Source: Lateolabrax maculatus (lineage: Eukaryota; Chordata; Actinopteri; Acropomatiformes; Lateolabracidae). From it: a stretch of DNA of 64,000 nucleotides. Of the stretch, positions 46,162-59,749 are shown one piece after another. The position numbers were made by a program, and so were the translations under genes. Where the stretch lies: contig CM062218.1 in NCBI GenBank assembly GCA_031216445.1, forward strand, positions 23,902,001-23,966,000, read 5' to 3'. How positions within the stretch are numbered: the first letter of the stretch is position 1; every line of letters begins with the position of its first letter. The notes under the pieces were generated by a model. The model ran no database searches. It was not told where the DNA came from and worked only from the letters and a program-made list of their open reading frames with translations.

Positions 46162-47504
46162 ACCAGTAAAGAGCCATCAGCTGTCAGATAGCACTTTGTA
46201 AATTATGCAGCAGTTAATGTTCTCCTGTTATCAGAGAAAGTTTTATGCTTTCATGCAACTGAGCTGGCTTGTTTATGATCTCAAAAAAAAAAAAATTCTA
46301 TTAAAGTGTACCATGTTATGCTAGTATGCTAATGGTGGAAATAGCGCCACCTTGTGTTGCAAAGAGTTGTTAGATAATGTTGTCAGAAAGGAACCTAGCA
46401 AGGTTGACCTGTTTACATTTGTGTTTTGGGAAAACTTTTAATAGTTATAATGTAGTACAAATACAAAACCCAAGGAGTGATGTTTTTCTGTGTTGGTTTA
46501 AACCTTGGACTGATGCTCGCTTTGGGACACAAAAGCATTTGTTGTACTTTCAGTTTTGATCAGAAATGCAATGATTTTGCATGCACTGAAGTCCTGTAAT
46601 TATCAGGTGTTTACCTGTTTAATATTGTGAGACTGTTACATGCATAGAATTAGCTCACAAAAATGTGGTTTTATTTTTGCCATGTCCATGTCATGTTCTA
46701 CAGTCAAATCAAACCACAAGTTTGTTGTTTAGCTGCTGTTTTGTACTTGAATGTACAAGAAAGTGATACTTGGGAACAGAACACTTGAGGCTGAATAATA
46801 GATTTAATGCATATTGTTATTACAATAGCCTAACAGACATAGATCACACTATGAGCAATTTTACAACTAGCTTTAAAATACATTAAATATGACAAGAGGA
46901 TAGAGAACAGTAATTTTATTGTTTATTGTAAGGTTATTACATGAGTGATAAAACACACATTTTATATTGGAGAATTGGAATCAAAAGTAACAATATCGAA
47001 CATTTATTGTTCAGTCTAGATCTGTCAGTGATGCAATTATTTTTTTAATAAATGTTGTAATGCAGCTGAACAAACCCAGTGAGTGTTCTTTTAAAGTATA
47101 TGTTTGTGGTGTTTTTCCCTTTATTAGGTAATAACAGCTAAAATAGATAAGAAATGGGAGAAGGACAAGGACCCATTCAAGGAAATTGGTTTGTTTAATT
47201 TAACTGAACTGAAATGAACTGAAAAAAAATGAGTGAGTAGTAAGTAGTAGGTATCATAATTCTAAGTGGGGTTAAATTTGTATCAAGCAGTCCACACAAA
47301 ATGAAAAAATTAAGTTAACACTAAGCATGGCTATTAAGTTACATGAACTTTTTTTTTTTTTTTTAGTTGTACTACTTGATTTGGTACTGCACACTTAAAA
47401 TAAACAAGCTTTTCTAACTCACTATTCTTAAGATTACTTTGCTTAATTTGCAACGAGTTTGCATACTTTTTTTAAGTAAGGTCAACTAATTAGATTTTAC
47501 AGTG

Positions 47505-48364
47505 AGTATACGTACACACGTCTCCCGCAGAGCTATGTTGAAAGTCCCTCAATATTCAGTCGAGTATTGGCTAATGACCTGCAACACCTAGACGTGTCCA
47601 GTACAGTACTACAATATGTAGATGATCTCTTGATATGTAGCACCTCCAAAGCTCAATGTGCACAAGACTCAGTCTCAGCCCTGATGGCTTTAGAAAAGGG
47701 GGCTCACAAGGTGAGTAAAAATAAATTACAGTTTTGCCAGACACAGGTTGAATACTTAGGTAGACAACTCTGTGGCACTAAATGAGCTATAGTGCCCTCA
47801 CAAATTGAGGCAGTATCGAAAGCTCCCAAACCACAAACGGTGAGACACATGTCGTCATTTCTGCCATCTCAGCTTTACTAGAAGCCATACACCATCCAAA
47901 AGTGTTAGCCATCATTAAATGCGTAGCTCATCAAAAAACGAATTCCCTGATAGCTAAAGGCAACAACTTAGCAGATGAAGCCGCAAAACGCATAGCTACA
48001 CCCACCTGTATAGGACCACTGCTAGTAGCTGGAGATTGTGAACCACTGACAAACTTATATATATATATATATATATATGAGCTATATATATGTGCTGCTA
48101 TGTAATAGCAGCACAACATCAGGCAAGTCCATATGCACATTCTGTATGGGCAAAAAGGGGGGCAAGTATAATCACTGAAGAAGGTCCATCACATGGGCTA
48201 TGGCGAAGTGCACATGGACATATTGTCCTCCCAACATCTTTGGTACAGGTTGCTACACGTAGTGCGCATGGTCAGGACCATTGCACAAGTGGGGAGGTGT
48301 TGAGACGCCTTCAAGCAGTCTGGTGGTCACCATTTTTCCGACCTGCGTTTGTAGCTGAGACAAT
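47505..48364 (+). pseudogene. ERV B RT/RNase H/integrase fragment, unit 3
   Basis: Copy of 35739-36633 with a short TA run (48057-48078). 'cacacgtctcc' just inside the element edge is shared with units 4 and 5 against 'cacacatctcc' in 1 and 2. Confidence 0.8.
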
Positions 48365-48511
48365 TTTGCAAGGAAGGTTTTTTTCTGTTGCTCTGGTATT
48401 TCAAGTCTGATACTGCATGTTAGTGTTTTTGTTTTTTGTTTCTATTTTGCCGGGCTTGATGCTAAAATGATCTTTTGTTTTCAGATTTTTCAAGAAGACA
48501 AAAAACTTCCT

Positions 48512-51500
48512 ATGCAGTGGTTGTGTAAGTACTGCACATTTTGTGCTGAAAAGAGGTGCTTCTTACTTAAGCATTACCGCTTAAAACACGGGTGCCACAC
48601 TCGAATATCACCACTACCGTGCCTTTATAAGGAGTGCCTGTGCACATTTAAATCTTTCAATGCACTCAAAGTCCACTTATCAACATGGCACACTCAAAAG
48701 GACCTGGGGAACGTGGGTGAAACTGCTTTCCATTGTCAGCTGTGTGACTTTGTGGAGCCTTGCACTGGAGCTGACTTTTTTACCCATTTACGAAGACATT
48801 TGAAGCTGAAGCAAAAGGTTTCCTGTCCATATCAAGGCTGTAGCTTTCAGAGCAATGTTTATTCAACCTTTAATGCACATAAAAGCAAAGAACATCAAGA
48901 CCACAATAAGATGGCATTCAAACCTGAAATTGTGTCACATAATGTACTTGAGGTACCTCCACCTAATATAAATATTCAACCTGAGGATAGTGCCCCTGAA
49001 ACTGATCAGGTTGAGTTTGAGGTTACTGAGCTCAATGAAGATGTGGGAGACTTGGAGAGTCAGTTGGAACATAATGTAGCTGCTGTTTTTCTGAAAATGT
49101 CATCGATTCTTAACATCTCTGAAAATGCCCTGCAAGAAGTTATAGAGCAGATCAACCAAATTTATGTGCTTTCACAGCCATTGTTACATACCTCGGTTGG
49201 AAAAATACTAAATCAACATTGTGGAGATGTTGAGGACTCTTAAGTGAGTGAGATAGCTAAAGTATTTACTGAGAATAATGTATTCCTGAAATTCACTTCT
49301 ACTAGGGGGTCATTGTCAACCACTAGCAAGCGAACATCATACATTTGAAAAGAATTCTCAGTGGTGACGCCTATTGAGTTTGTCCTAAAAAATGACAGGC
49401 AGACAGTTGTGTATATCCCCATACTAAAAATGCTGCAGACATTACTAAACAATGGAGAAATTTTAGATAAGGCCATGTCATCTGAGACAAATTTGTCACA
49501 AGGATACAGATCTCACAGGGATGGTTACCGGTTTAAAGACAATTCTCTCTTGACAGAGGAAGAATTCAGGATTGCTCTTTTCTTGTACATAGATGATTTT
49601 GAGGTGGCTAAGCCCTTGGGAACCTCCAGAAAGAAACACAAGCTGCCATCTACTGGGTACTTGGAAATCTACACCCTAAATATCGCTCCTCTCTTCATTC
49701 CATTCAGCTTGCTCTACTCATCATCGCTGAAGATGATATCAGGAAGTTGACTTTAAATGAGAGACCACAGTCTATTGAAGAATTAAAAGTGCAACTGGTA
49801 GATAAACTGTCACTGCAGTATGACTTTAAACTGCAGTATGAAGATCAAGACTTCCATAATGCCCTCTGCAATTTGACTGAAATAACTGATTTACCTGAAA
49901 GAGCTACGCTCAAAATCATCCCTCTTGTGACTCTCCATTTAACCGCATTGTCATCACCCACCACAACATCAGACACTGAGTGTAGCACAGCAGACACTGA
50001 GATCCTGTCGACAGGAAGAGCATCACCATCGCTAAGACAACAGTGGCCAGATTTCTTTGACATACCCAATTTCTCAGTTGATGTTGACTATAGACTCAGA
50101 CAGGCAGATCTTGCCTTTATGAAGGATGGAACACGTATGACTCTACCACGAGATATGAAGCATGACATACTAGAAAAGCTTGCTGAGACGATGTACAGTT
50201 TCAAGGCTTACCCTAAAGATGATGACTTCAGCAGTGTTGCAAAAGCACTAATTAGCAAACACCCCTGCCTCACTGAGCCTGGACCACACAGATGGTATGG
50301 CTGGAAAAACAGCCTTAAATTATCGCACAAAGCTTCAAAAAGCTGGATGTGAGGATGTAGCAATCAATGGAGGCAAAAGAAGTAAAGGCAACCCAGAAGG
50401 AGAATCCTCAAGCAAGAATATCAAACGGCCAAAAAGAGGTGAAGCAAACTACCTACCTAACTTACCTGAAGGACATGATGAAACAAGCCTTGAAAATGCC
50501 AGAAAGGTTCTCGTGGAAGAAATGAAGAAGAAACAACCCAATGGCACTCTCATCTCACAAATGATGGACCAATCATTCCCACTACGCAGACAAGAAATTG
50601 TAGAAAAGGAACCTGCTGTACAGAACATTGTTGAACGATGGCCAGCACTCTTCACAGACAGGTAAACTATTTTTGTTCTCAACCAATAAAATAATGCCTA
50701 TCAAAAAGAAATTCAAGGTGTGTGGCTAGAAATCCAAACACACTTGTTGGAATGTTAACACTTCTGCCATCTCTCCATCCCTACCCACCCCTCTCTCTAC
50801 TTTTCAGGTGTTTGCTGAGTTCAACAGAATCGCAAGTAAGAATCTTGAGGGAGACTTCTTTGAGGCTCTGGACCAGTATACCCCACGTTTCATTGAACTT
50901 TTCAAAACAAGAAGGGGAACTGTTGGCCAGAAGCTCAGTGAGCTGATGCAGCACATGAGCTGGATGGTAAGTAGGTTAATTTTGCTTTTGATCTGTGTGA
51001 TAGTTCATCAATCAAGTTCTAAATGAGATGATCCAGCCCAACCTATTCTATTTCCTGTCTGACTTGTGCTTGTGCCTTGCAAATTACTCTGTTAACTGGT
51101 CTTTTCTCTCTCTGTGTATCATTAGACACCAGACGTGACAGTACTTCGCTCTGTTGTCCTCAAAGGCATTCCTATTTTACTTGGTGACGACTCCAGTGAA
51201 TTCTTCAAGACATGCTCTGTAAGTACTTGCACATAAGAAAAAGTTTGGTCTGCATTAAAATAGAACTATATCTGTGCTGACATAGAAGATGTAATTTTAT
51301 CTGCACAATATACAATATACATTTTGTACAGTGATTGATGTATTTTGTATGGCAATTCCTCCACAGCTAATCTGAGAGGTATTTAAACAGCCAGTAAATA
51401 AAAATGAAATTTGCCACATAAACGTTGTACACATTAATTAATTGTAAATCTAAGGAGCAGGAGTCCAGGCTGAAAAGTCAGTGTCACTGTTTAAGAATAT

Positions 51501-52010
51501 ATGGACCTTGTGGACCATAGCTTTAGTTTAATCATACCACATTTATTTTGTTGGTTATATTGTAACAATCCAGTGTGAACACATATTTAAAACCATATTC
51601 CCTAGCAAATGCTTTCAACATTAAAAATGAATGTTTAGAAGAGCATAAATTGCCATGCTGAAGAATGTGTGTGTGTGTCTTTGTAGGGTACAGCGAGAGA
51701 CGAGGCCCTAGAATGCACTGTCGGTGTGCTGACAGTTGTCAGTGAAGATAATCCTCTTGAGGGTCCAAGTTCAGTAGACCTCCAGCCCATCTCCACTGCC
51801 ATCATTCTGGAGGGAGGTATCATCATGGATCATATAAAAAAACTTGCCTCAGGCAGTTTGTCTGTTATTTGGGCTTACATATGCTTTGCATTTGGATTAC
51901 CCAAAATGCATGGCAAATACACTCAACTTCATTCAGACTGTGATGCTTGGACTGGGAAAGAAAACCTCCCACCAAAACTGTTAACTTTGAAGAACAGTCT
52001 ACTGGGTTAG
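48512..52010 (+). pseudogene. C2H2 zinc-finger/SAMD3-like chimeric gene, unit 4
   Basis: Same lesions as unit 1. L in the first finger and 'gagtgtagc' as in unit 2. The intronic acceptor region reads 'cttttgttttcag' (C for S in the upstream frame). Downstream at 52709-52715, 79 bp of the 3' region is replaced by 'aagtcat'. Confidence 0.75.
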
Positions 52011-53282
52011 ACCAGTAAAGAGCCATCAGCTGTCAGATAGCACTTTGTAAATTATGCAGCAGTTAATGTTCTCCTGTTATCAGAGAAAGTTTTATGCTTT
52101 CATGCAACTGAGCTGGCTTGTTTATGATCTCAAAAAAAAAAAAATTCTATTAAAGTGTACCATGTTATGCTAGTATGCTAATGGTGGAAATAGCGCCACC
52201 TTGTGTTGCAAAGAGTTGTTAGATAATGTTGTCAGAAAGGAACCTAGCAAGGTTGACCTGTTTACATTTGTGTTTTGGGAAAACTTTTAATAGTTATAAT
52301 GTAGTACAAATACAAAACCCAAGGAGTGATGTTTTTCTGTGTTGGTTTAAACCTTGGACTGATGCTCGCTTTGGGACACAAAAGCATTTGTTGTACTTTC
52401 AGTTTTGATCAGAAATGCAATGATTTTGCATGCACTGAAGTCCTGTAATTATCAGGTGTTTACCTGTTTAATATTGTGAGACTGTTACATGCATAGAATT
52501 AGCTCACAAAAATGTGGTTTTATTTTTGCCATGTCCATGTCATGTTCTACAGTCAAATCAAACCACAAGTTTGTTGTTTAGCTGCTGTTTTGTACTTGAA
52601 TGTACAAGAAAGTGATACTTGGGAACAGAACACTTGAGGCTGAATAATAGATTTAATGCATATTGTTATTACAATAGCCTAACAGACATAGATCACACTA
52701 TGAGCAATAAGTCATACATGAGTGATAAAACACACATTTTATATTGGAGAATTGGAATCAAAAGTAACAATATCGAACATTTATTGTTCAGTCTAGATCT
52801 GTCAGTGATGCAATTATTTTTTTAATAAATGTTGTAATGCAGCTGAACAAACCCAGTGAGTGTTCTTTTAAAGTATATGTTTGTGGTGTTTTTCCCTTTA
52901 TTAGGTAATAACAGCTAAAATAGATAAGAAATGGGAGAAGGACAAGGACCCATTCAAGGAAATTGGTTTGTTTAATTTAACTGAACTGAAATGAACTGAA
53001 AAAAAATGAGTGAGTAGTAAGTAGTAGGTATCATAATTCTAAGTGGGGTTAAATTTGTATCAAGCAGTCCACACAAAATGAAAAAATTAAGTTAACACTA
53101 AGCATGGCTATTAAGTTACATGAACTTTTTTTTTTTTTTTTTAGTTGTACTACTTGATTTGGTACTGCACACTTAAAATAAACAAGCTTTTCTAACTCAC
53201 TATTTTTAAGATTACTTTGCTTAATTTGCAACGAGTTTGCATACTTTTTTTAAGTAAGGTCAACTAATTAGATTTTACAGTG

Positions 53283-54142
53283 AGTATACGTACACACGTC
53301 TCCCGCAGAGCTATGTTGAAAGTCCCTCAATATTCAGTCGAGTATTGGCTAATGACCTGCAACACCTAGACGTGTCCAGTACAGTACTACAATATGTAGA
53401 TGATCTCTTGATATGTAGCACCTCCAAAGCTCAATGTGCACAAGACTCAGTCTCAGCCCTGATGGCTTTAGAAAAGGGGGCTCACAAGGTGAGTAAAAAT
53501 AAATTACAGTTTTGCCAGACACAGGTTGAATACTTAGGTAGACAACTCTGTGGCACTAAATGAGCTATAGTGCCCTCACAAATTGAGGCAGTATCGAAAG
53601 CTCCCAAACCACAAACGGTGAGACACATGTCGTCATTTCTGCCATCTCAGCTTTACTAGAAGCCATACACCATCCAAAAGTGTTAGCCATCATTAAATGC
53701 GTAGCTCATCAAAAAACGAATTCCCTGATAGCTAAAGGCAACAACTTAGCAGATGAAGCCGCAAAACGCATAGCTACACCCACCTGTATAGGACCACTGC
53801 TAGTAGCTGGAGATTGTGAACCACTGACAAACTTATATATATATATATATATATATGAGCTATATATATGTGCTGCTATGTAATAGCAGCACAACATCAG
53901 GCAAGTCCATATGCACATTCTGTATGGGCAAAAAGGGGGGCAAGTATAATCACTGAAGAAGGTCCATCACATGGGCTATGGCGAAGTGCACATGGACATA
54001 TTGTCCTCCCAACATCTTTGGTACAGGTTGCTACACGTAGTGCGCATGGTCAGGACCATTGCACAAGTGGGGAGGTGTTGAGACGCCTTCAAGCAGTCTG
54101 GTGGTCACCATTTTTCCGACCTGCGTTTGTAGCTGAGACAAT
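53283..54142 (+). pseudogene. ERV B RT/RNase H/integrase fragment, unit 4
   Basis: Copy of 35739-36633 with a short TA run like unit 3. Confidence 0.8.
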
Positions 54143-54289
54143 TTTGCAAGGAAGGTTTTTTTCTGTTGCTCTGGTATTTCAAGTCTGATACTGCATGTTA
54201 GTGTTTTTGTTTTTTGTTTCTATTTTGCCGGGCTTGATGCTAAAATGATCTTTTCTTTTCAGATTTTTCAAGAAGACAAAAAACTTCCT

Positions 54290-57200
54290 ATGCAGTGGTC
54301 GTGTAAGTACTGCACATTTTGTGCTGAAAAGAGGTGCTTCTTACTTAAGCATTACCGCTTAAAACACGGGTGCCACACTCGAATATCACCACTACCGTGC
54401 CTTTATAAGGAGTGCCTGTGCACATTTAAATCTTTCAATGCACTCAAAGTCCACTTATCAACATGGCACACTCAAAAGGACCTGGGGAACGTGGGTGAAA
54501 CTGCTTTCCATTGTCAGCTGTGTGACTTTGTGGAGCCTTGCACTGGAGCTGACTTTTTTACCCATTTACGAAGACATTTGAAGCTGAAGCAAAAGGTTTC
54601 CTGTCCATATCAAGGCTGTAGCTTTCAGAGCAATGTTTATTCAACCTTTAATGCACATAAAAGCAAAGAACATCAAGACCACAATAAGATGGCATTCAAA
54701 CCTGAAATTGTGTCACATAATGTACTTGAGGTACCTCCACCTAATATAAATATTCAACCTGAGGATAGTGCCCCTGAAACTGATCAGGTTGAGTTTGAGG
54801 TTACTGAGCTCAATGAAGATGTGGGAGACTTGGAGAGTCAGTTGGAACATAATGTAGCTGCTGTTTTTCTGAAAATGTCATCGATTCTTAACATCTCTGA
54901 AAATGCCCTGCAAGAAGTTATAGAGCAGATCAACCAAATTTATGTGCTTTCACAGCCATTGTTACATACCTCGGTTGGAAAAATACTAAATCAACATTGT
55001 GGAGATGTTGAGGACTCTTAAGTGAGTGAGATAGCTAAAGTATTTACTGAGAATAATGTATTCCTGAAGTTCACTTCTACTAGGGGGTCATTGTCAACCA
55101 CTAGCAAGCGAACATCATACATTTGAAAAGAATTCTCAGTGGTGACGCCTATTGAGTTTGTCCTAAAAAATGACAGGCAGACAGTTGTGTATATCCCCAT
55201 ACTAAAAATGCTGCAGACATTACTAAACAATGGAGAAATTTTAGATAAGGCCATGTCATCTGAGACAAATTTGTCACAAGGATACAGATCTCACAGGGAT
55301 GGTTACCGGTTTAAAGACAATTCTCTCTTGACAGAGGAAGAATTCAGGATTGCTCTTTTCTTGTACATAGATGATTTTGAGGTGGCTAAGCCCTTGGGAA
55401 CCTCCAGAAAGAAACACAAGCTGCCATCTACTGGGTACTTGGAAATCTACACCCTAAATATCGCTCCTCTCTTCATTCCATTCAGCTTGCTCTACTCATC
55501 ATCGCTGAAGATGATATCAGGAAGTTGACTTTAAATGAGAGACCACAGTCTATTGAAGAATTAAAAGTGCAACTGGTAGATAAACTGTCACTGCAGTATG
55601 ACTTTAAACTGCAGTATGAAGATCAAGACTTCCATAATGCCCTCTGCAATTTGACTGAAATAACTGATTTACCTGAAAGAGCTACGCTCAAAATCATCCC
55701 TCTTGTGACTCTCCATTTAACCGCATTGTCATCACCCACCACAACATCAGACACTGAGTGCAGCACAGCAGACACTGAGATCCTGTCGACAGGAAGAGCA
55801 TCACCATCGCTAAGACAACAGTGGCCAGATTTCTTTGACATACCCAATTTCTCAGTTGATGTTGACTATAGACTCAGACAGGCAGATCTTGCCTTTATGA
55901 AGGATGGAACACATATGACTCTACCACGAGATATGAAGCATGACATACTAGAAAAGCTTGCTGAGACGATGTACAGTTTCAAGGCTTACCCTAAAGATGA
56001 TGACTTCAGCAGTGTTGCAAAAGCACTAATTAGCAAACACCCCTGCCTCACTGAGCCTGGACCACACAGATGGTATGGCTGGAAAAACAGCCTTAAATTA
56101 TCGCACAAAGCTTCAAAAAGCTGGATGTGAGGATGTAGCAATCAATGGAGGCAAAAGAAGTAAAGGCAACCCAGAAGGAGAATCCTCAAGCAAGAATATC
56201 AAACGGCCAAAAAGAGGTGAAGCAAACTACCTACCTAACTTACCTGAAGGACATGATGAAACAAGCCTTGAAAATGCCAGAAAGGTTCTCGTGGAAGAAA
56301 TGAAGAAGAAACAACCCAATGGCACTCTCATCTCACAAATGATGGACCAATCATTCCCACTACGCAGACAAGAAATTGTAGAAAAGGAACCTGCTGTACA
56401 GAACATTGTTGAACGATGGCCAGCACTCTTCACAGACAGGTAAACTATTTTTGTTCTCAACCAATAAAATAATGCCTATCAAAAAGAAATTCAAGGTGTG
56501 TGGCTAGAAATCCAAACACACTTGTTGGAATGTTAACACTTCTGCCATCTCTCCATCCCTACCCACCCCTCTCTCTACTTTTCAGGTGTTTGCTGAGTTC
56601 AACAGAATCGCAAGTAAGAATCTTGAGGGAGACTTCTTTGAGGCTCTGGACCAGTATACCCCACGTTTCATTGAACTTTTCAAAACAAGAAGGGGAACTG
56701 TTGGCCAGAAGCTCAGTGAGCTGATGCAGTACATGAGCTGGATGGTAAGTAGGTTAATTTTGCTTTTGATCTGTGTGATAGTTCATCAATCAAGTTCTAA
56801 ATGAGATGATCCAGCCCAACCTATTCTATTTCCTGTCTGACTTGTGCTTGTGCCTTGCAAATTACTCTGTTAACTGGTCTTTTCTCTCTCTGTGTATCAT
56901 TAGACACCAGACGTGACAGTACTTCGCTCTGTTGTCCTCAAAGGCATTCCTATTTTACTTGGTGACGACTCCAGTGAATTCTTCAAGACATGCTCTGTAA
57001 GTACTTGCACATAAGAAAAAGTTTGGTCTGCATTAAAATAGAACTATATCTGTGCTGACATAGAAGATGTAATTTTATCTGCACAATATACAATATACAT
57101 TTTGTACAGTGATTGATGTATTTTGTATGGCAATTCCTCCACAGCTAATCTGAGAGGTATTTAAACAGCCAGTAAATAAAAATGAAATTTGCCACATAAA

Positions 57201-57788
57201 CGTTGTACACATTAATTAATTGTAAATCTAAGGAGCAGGAGTCCAGGCTGAAAAGTCAGTGTCACTGTTTAAGAATATATGGACCTTGTGGACCATAGCT
57301 TTAGTTTAATCATACCACATTTATTTTGTTGGTTATATTGTAACAATCCAGTGTGAACACATATTTAAAACCATATTCCCTAGCAAATGCTTTCAACATT
57401 AAAAATGAATGTTTAGAAGAGCATAAATTGCCATGCTGAAGAATGTGTGTGTGTGTCTTTGTAGGGTACAGCGAGAGACGAGGCCCTAGAATGCACTGTC
57501 GGTGTGCTGACAGTTGTCAGTGAAGATAATCCTCATGAGGGTCCAAGTTCAGTAGACCTCCAGCCCATCTCCACTGCCATCATTCTGGAGGGAGGTATCA
57601 TCATGGATCATATAAAAAAACTTGCCTCAGGCAGTTTGTCTGTTATTTGGGCTTACATATGCTTTGCATTTGGATTACCCAAAATGCATGGCAAATACAC
57701 TCAACTTCATTCAGACTGTGATGCTTGGACTGGGAAAGAAAACCTCCCACCAAAACTGTTAACTTTGAAGAACAGTCTACTGGGTTAG
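54290..57788 (+). pseudogene. C2H2 zinc-finger/SAMD3-like chimeric gene, unit 5
   Basis: Same lesions as unit 1. It has private changes (H for R in 'GTHMTLP', Y for H in 'LMQYMSWM'), the unit 3-type 5' variants and unit 1-type 3' variants ('EDNPHEG', 'aattatagtagtt'). This makes it a mosaic of derived and ancestral sequence. Confidence 0.75.
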
Positions 57789-59139
57789 ACCAGTAAAGAG
57801 CCATCAGCTGTCAGATAGCACTTTGTAAATTATGCAGCAGTTAATGTTCTCCTGTTATCAGAGAAAGTTTTATGCTTTCATGCAACTGAGCTGGCTTGTT
57901 TATGATCTCAAAAAAAAAAAAAATTCTATTAAAGTGTACCATGTTATGCTAGTATGCTAATGGTGGAAATAGCGCCACCTTGTGTTGCAAAGAGTTGTTA
58001 GATAATGTTGTCAGAAAGGAACCTAGCAAGGTTGACCTGTTTACATTTGTGTTTTGGGAAAACTTTTAATTATAGTAGTTATAATGTAGTACAAATACAA
58101 AACCCAAGGAGTGATGTTTTTCTGTGTTGGTTTAAACCTTGGACTGATGCTCGCTTTGGGACACAAAAGCATTTGTTGTACTTTCAGTTTTGATCAGAAA
58201 TGCAATGATTTTGCATGCACTGAAGTCCTGTAATTATCAGGTGTTTACCTGTTTAATATTGTGAGACTGTTACATGCATAGAATTAGCTCACAAAAATGT
58301 GGTTTTATTTTTGCCATGTCCATGTCATGTTCTACAGTCAAATCAAACCACAAGTTTGTTGTTTAGCTGCTGTTTTGTACTTGAATGTACAAGAAAGTGA
58401 TACTTGGGAACAGAACACTTGAGGCTGAATAATAGATTTAATGCATATTGTTATTACAATAGCCTAACAGACATAGATCACACTATGAGCAATTTTGCAA
58501 CTAGCTTTAAAATACATTAAATATGACAAGAGGATAGAGAACAGTCATTTTATTGTTTATTGTAAGGTTATTACATGAGTGATAAAACACACATTTTATA
58601 TCGGAGAATTGGAATCAAAAGTAACAATATCGAACATTTATTGTTCAGTCTAGATCTGTCAGTGATGCAATTATTTTTTTAATAAATGTTGTAATGCAGC
58701 TGAACAAACCCAGTGAGTGTTCTTTTAAAGTATATGTTTGTGGTGTTTTTCCCTTTATTAGGTAATAACAGCTAAAATAGATAAGAAATGGGAGAAGGAC
58801 AAGGACCCATTCAAGGAAATTGGTTTGTTTAATTTAACTGAACTGAAATGAACTGAAAAAAAATGAGTGAGTAGTAAGTAGTAGGTATCATAATTCTAAG
58901 TGGGGTTAAATTTGTATCAAGCAGTCCACACAAAATGAAAAAATTAAGTTAACACTAAGCATGGCTATTAAGTTACATGAACTTTTTTTTTTTTTTTTTA
59001 GTTGTACTACTTGATTTGGTACTGCACACTTAAAATAAACAAGCTTTTCTAACTCACTATTCTTAAGATTACTTTGCTTAATTTGCAACGAGTTTGCATA
59101 CTTTTTTTAAGTAAGGTCAACTAATTAGATTTTACAGTG

Positions 59140-59700
59140 AGTATACGTACACACGTCTCCCGCAGAGCTATGTTGAAAGTCCCTCAATATTCAGTCGAGT
59201 ATTGGCTAATGACCTGCAACACCTAGACGTGTCCAGTACAGTACTACAATATGTAGATGATCTCTTGATATGTAGCACCTCCAAAGCTCAATGTGCACAA
59301 GACTCAGTCTCAGCCCTGATGGCTTTAGAAAAGGGGGCTCACAAGGTGAGTAAAAATAAATTACAGTTTTGCCAGACACAGGTTGAATACTTAGGTAGAC
59401 AACTCTGTGGCACTAAATGAGCTATAGTGCCCTCACAAATTGAGGCAGTATCGAAAGCTCCCAAACCACAAACGGTGAGACACATGTCGTCATTTCTGCC
59501 ATCTCAGCTTTACTAGAAGCCATACACCATCCAAAAGTGTTAGCCATCATTAAATGCGTAGCTCATCAAAAAACGAATTCCCTGATAGCTAAAGGCAACA
59601 ACTTAGCAGATGAAGCCGCAAAACGCATAGCTACACCCACCTGTATAGGACCACTGCTAGTAGCTGGAGATTGTGAACCACTGACAAACTTATATATATA

Positions 59701-59749
<49 letters not shown>

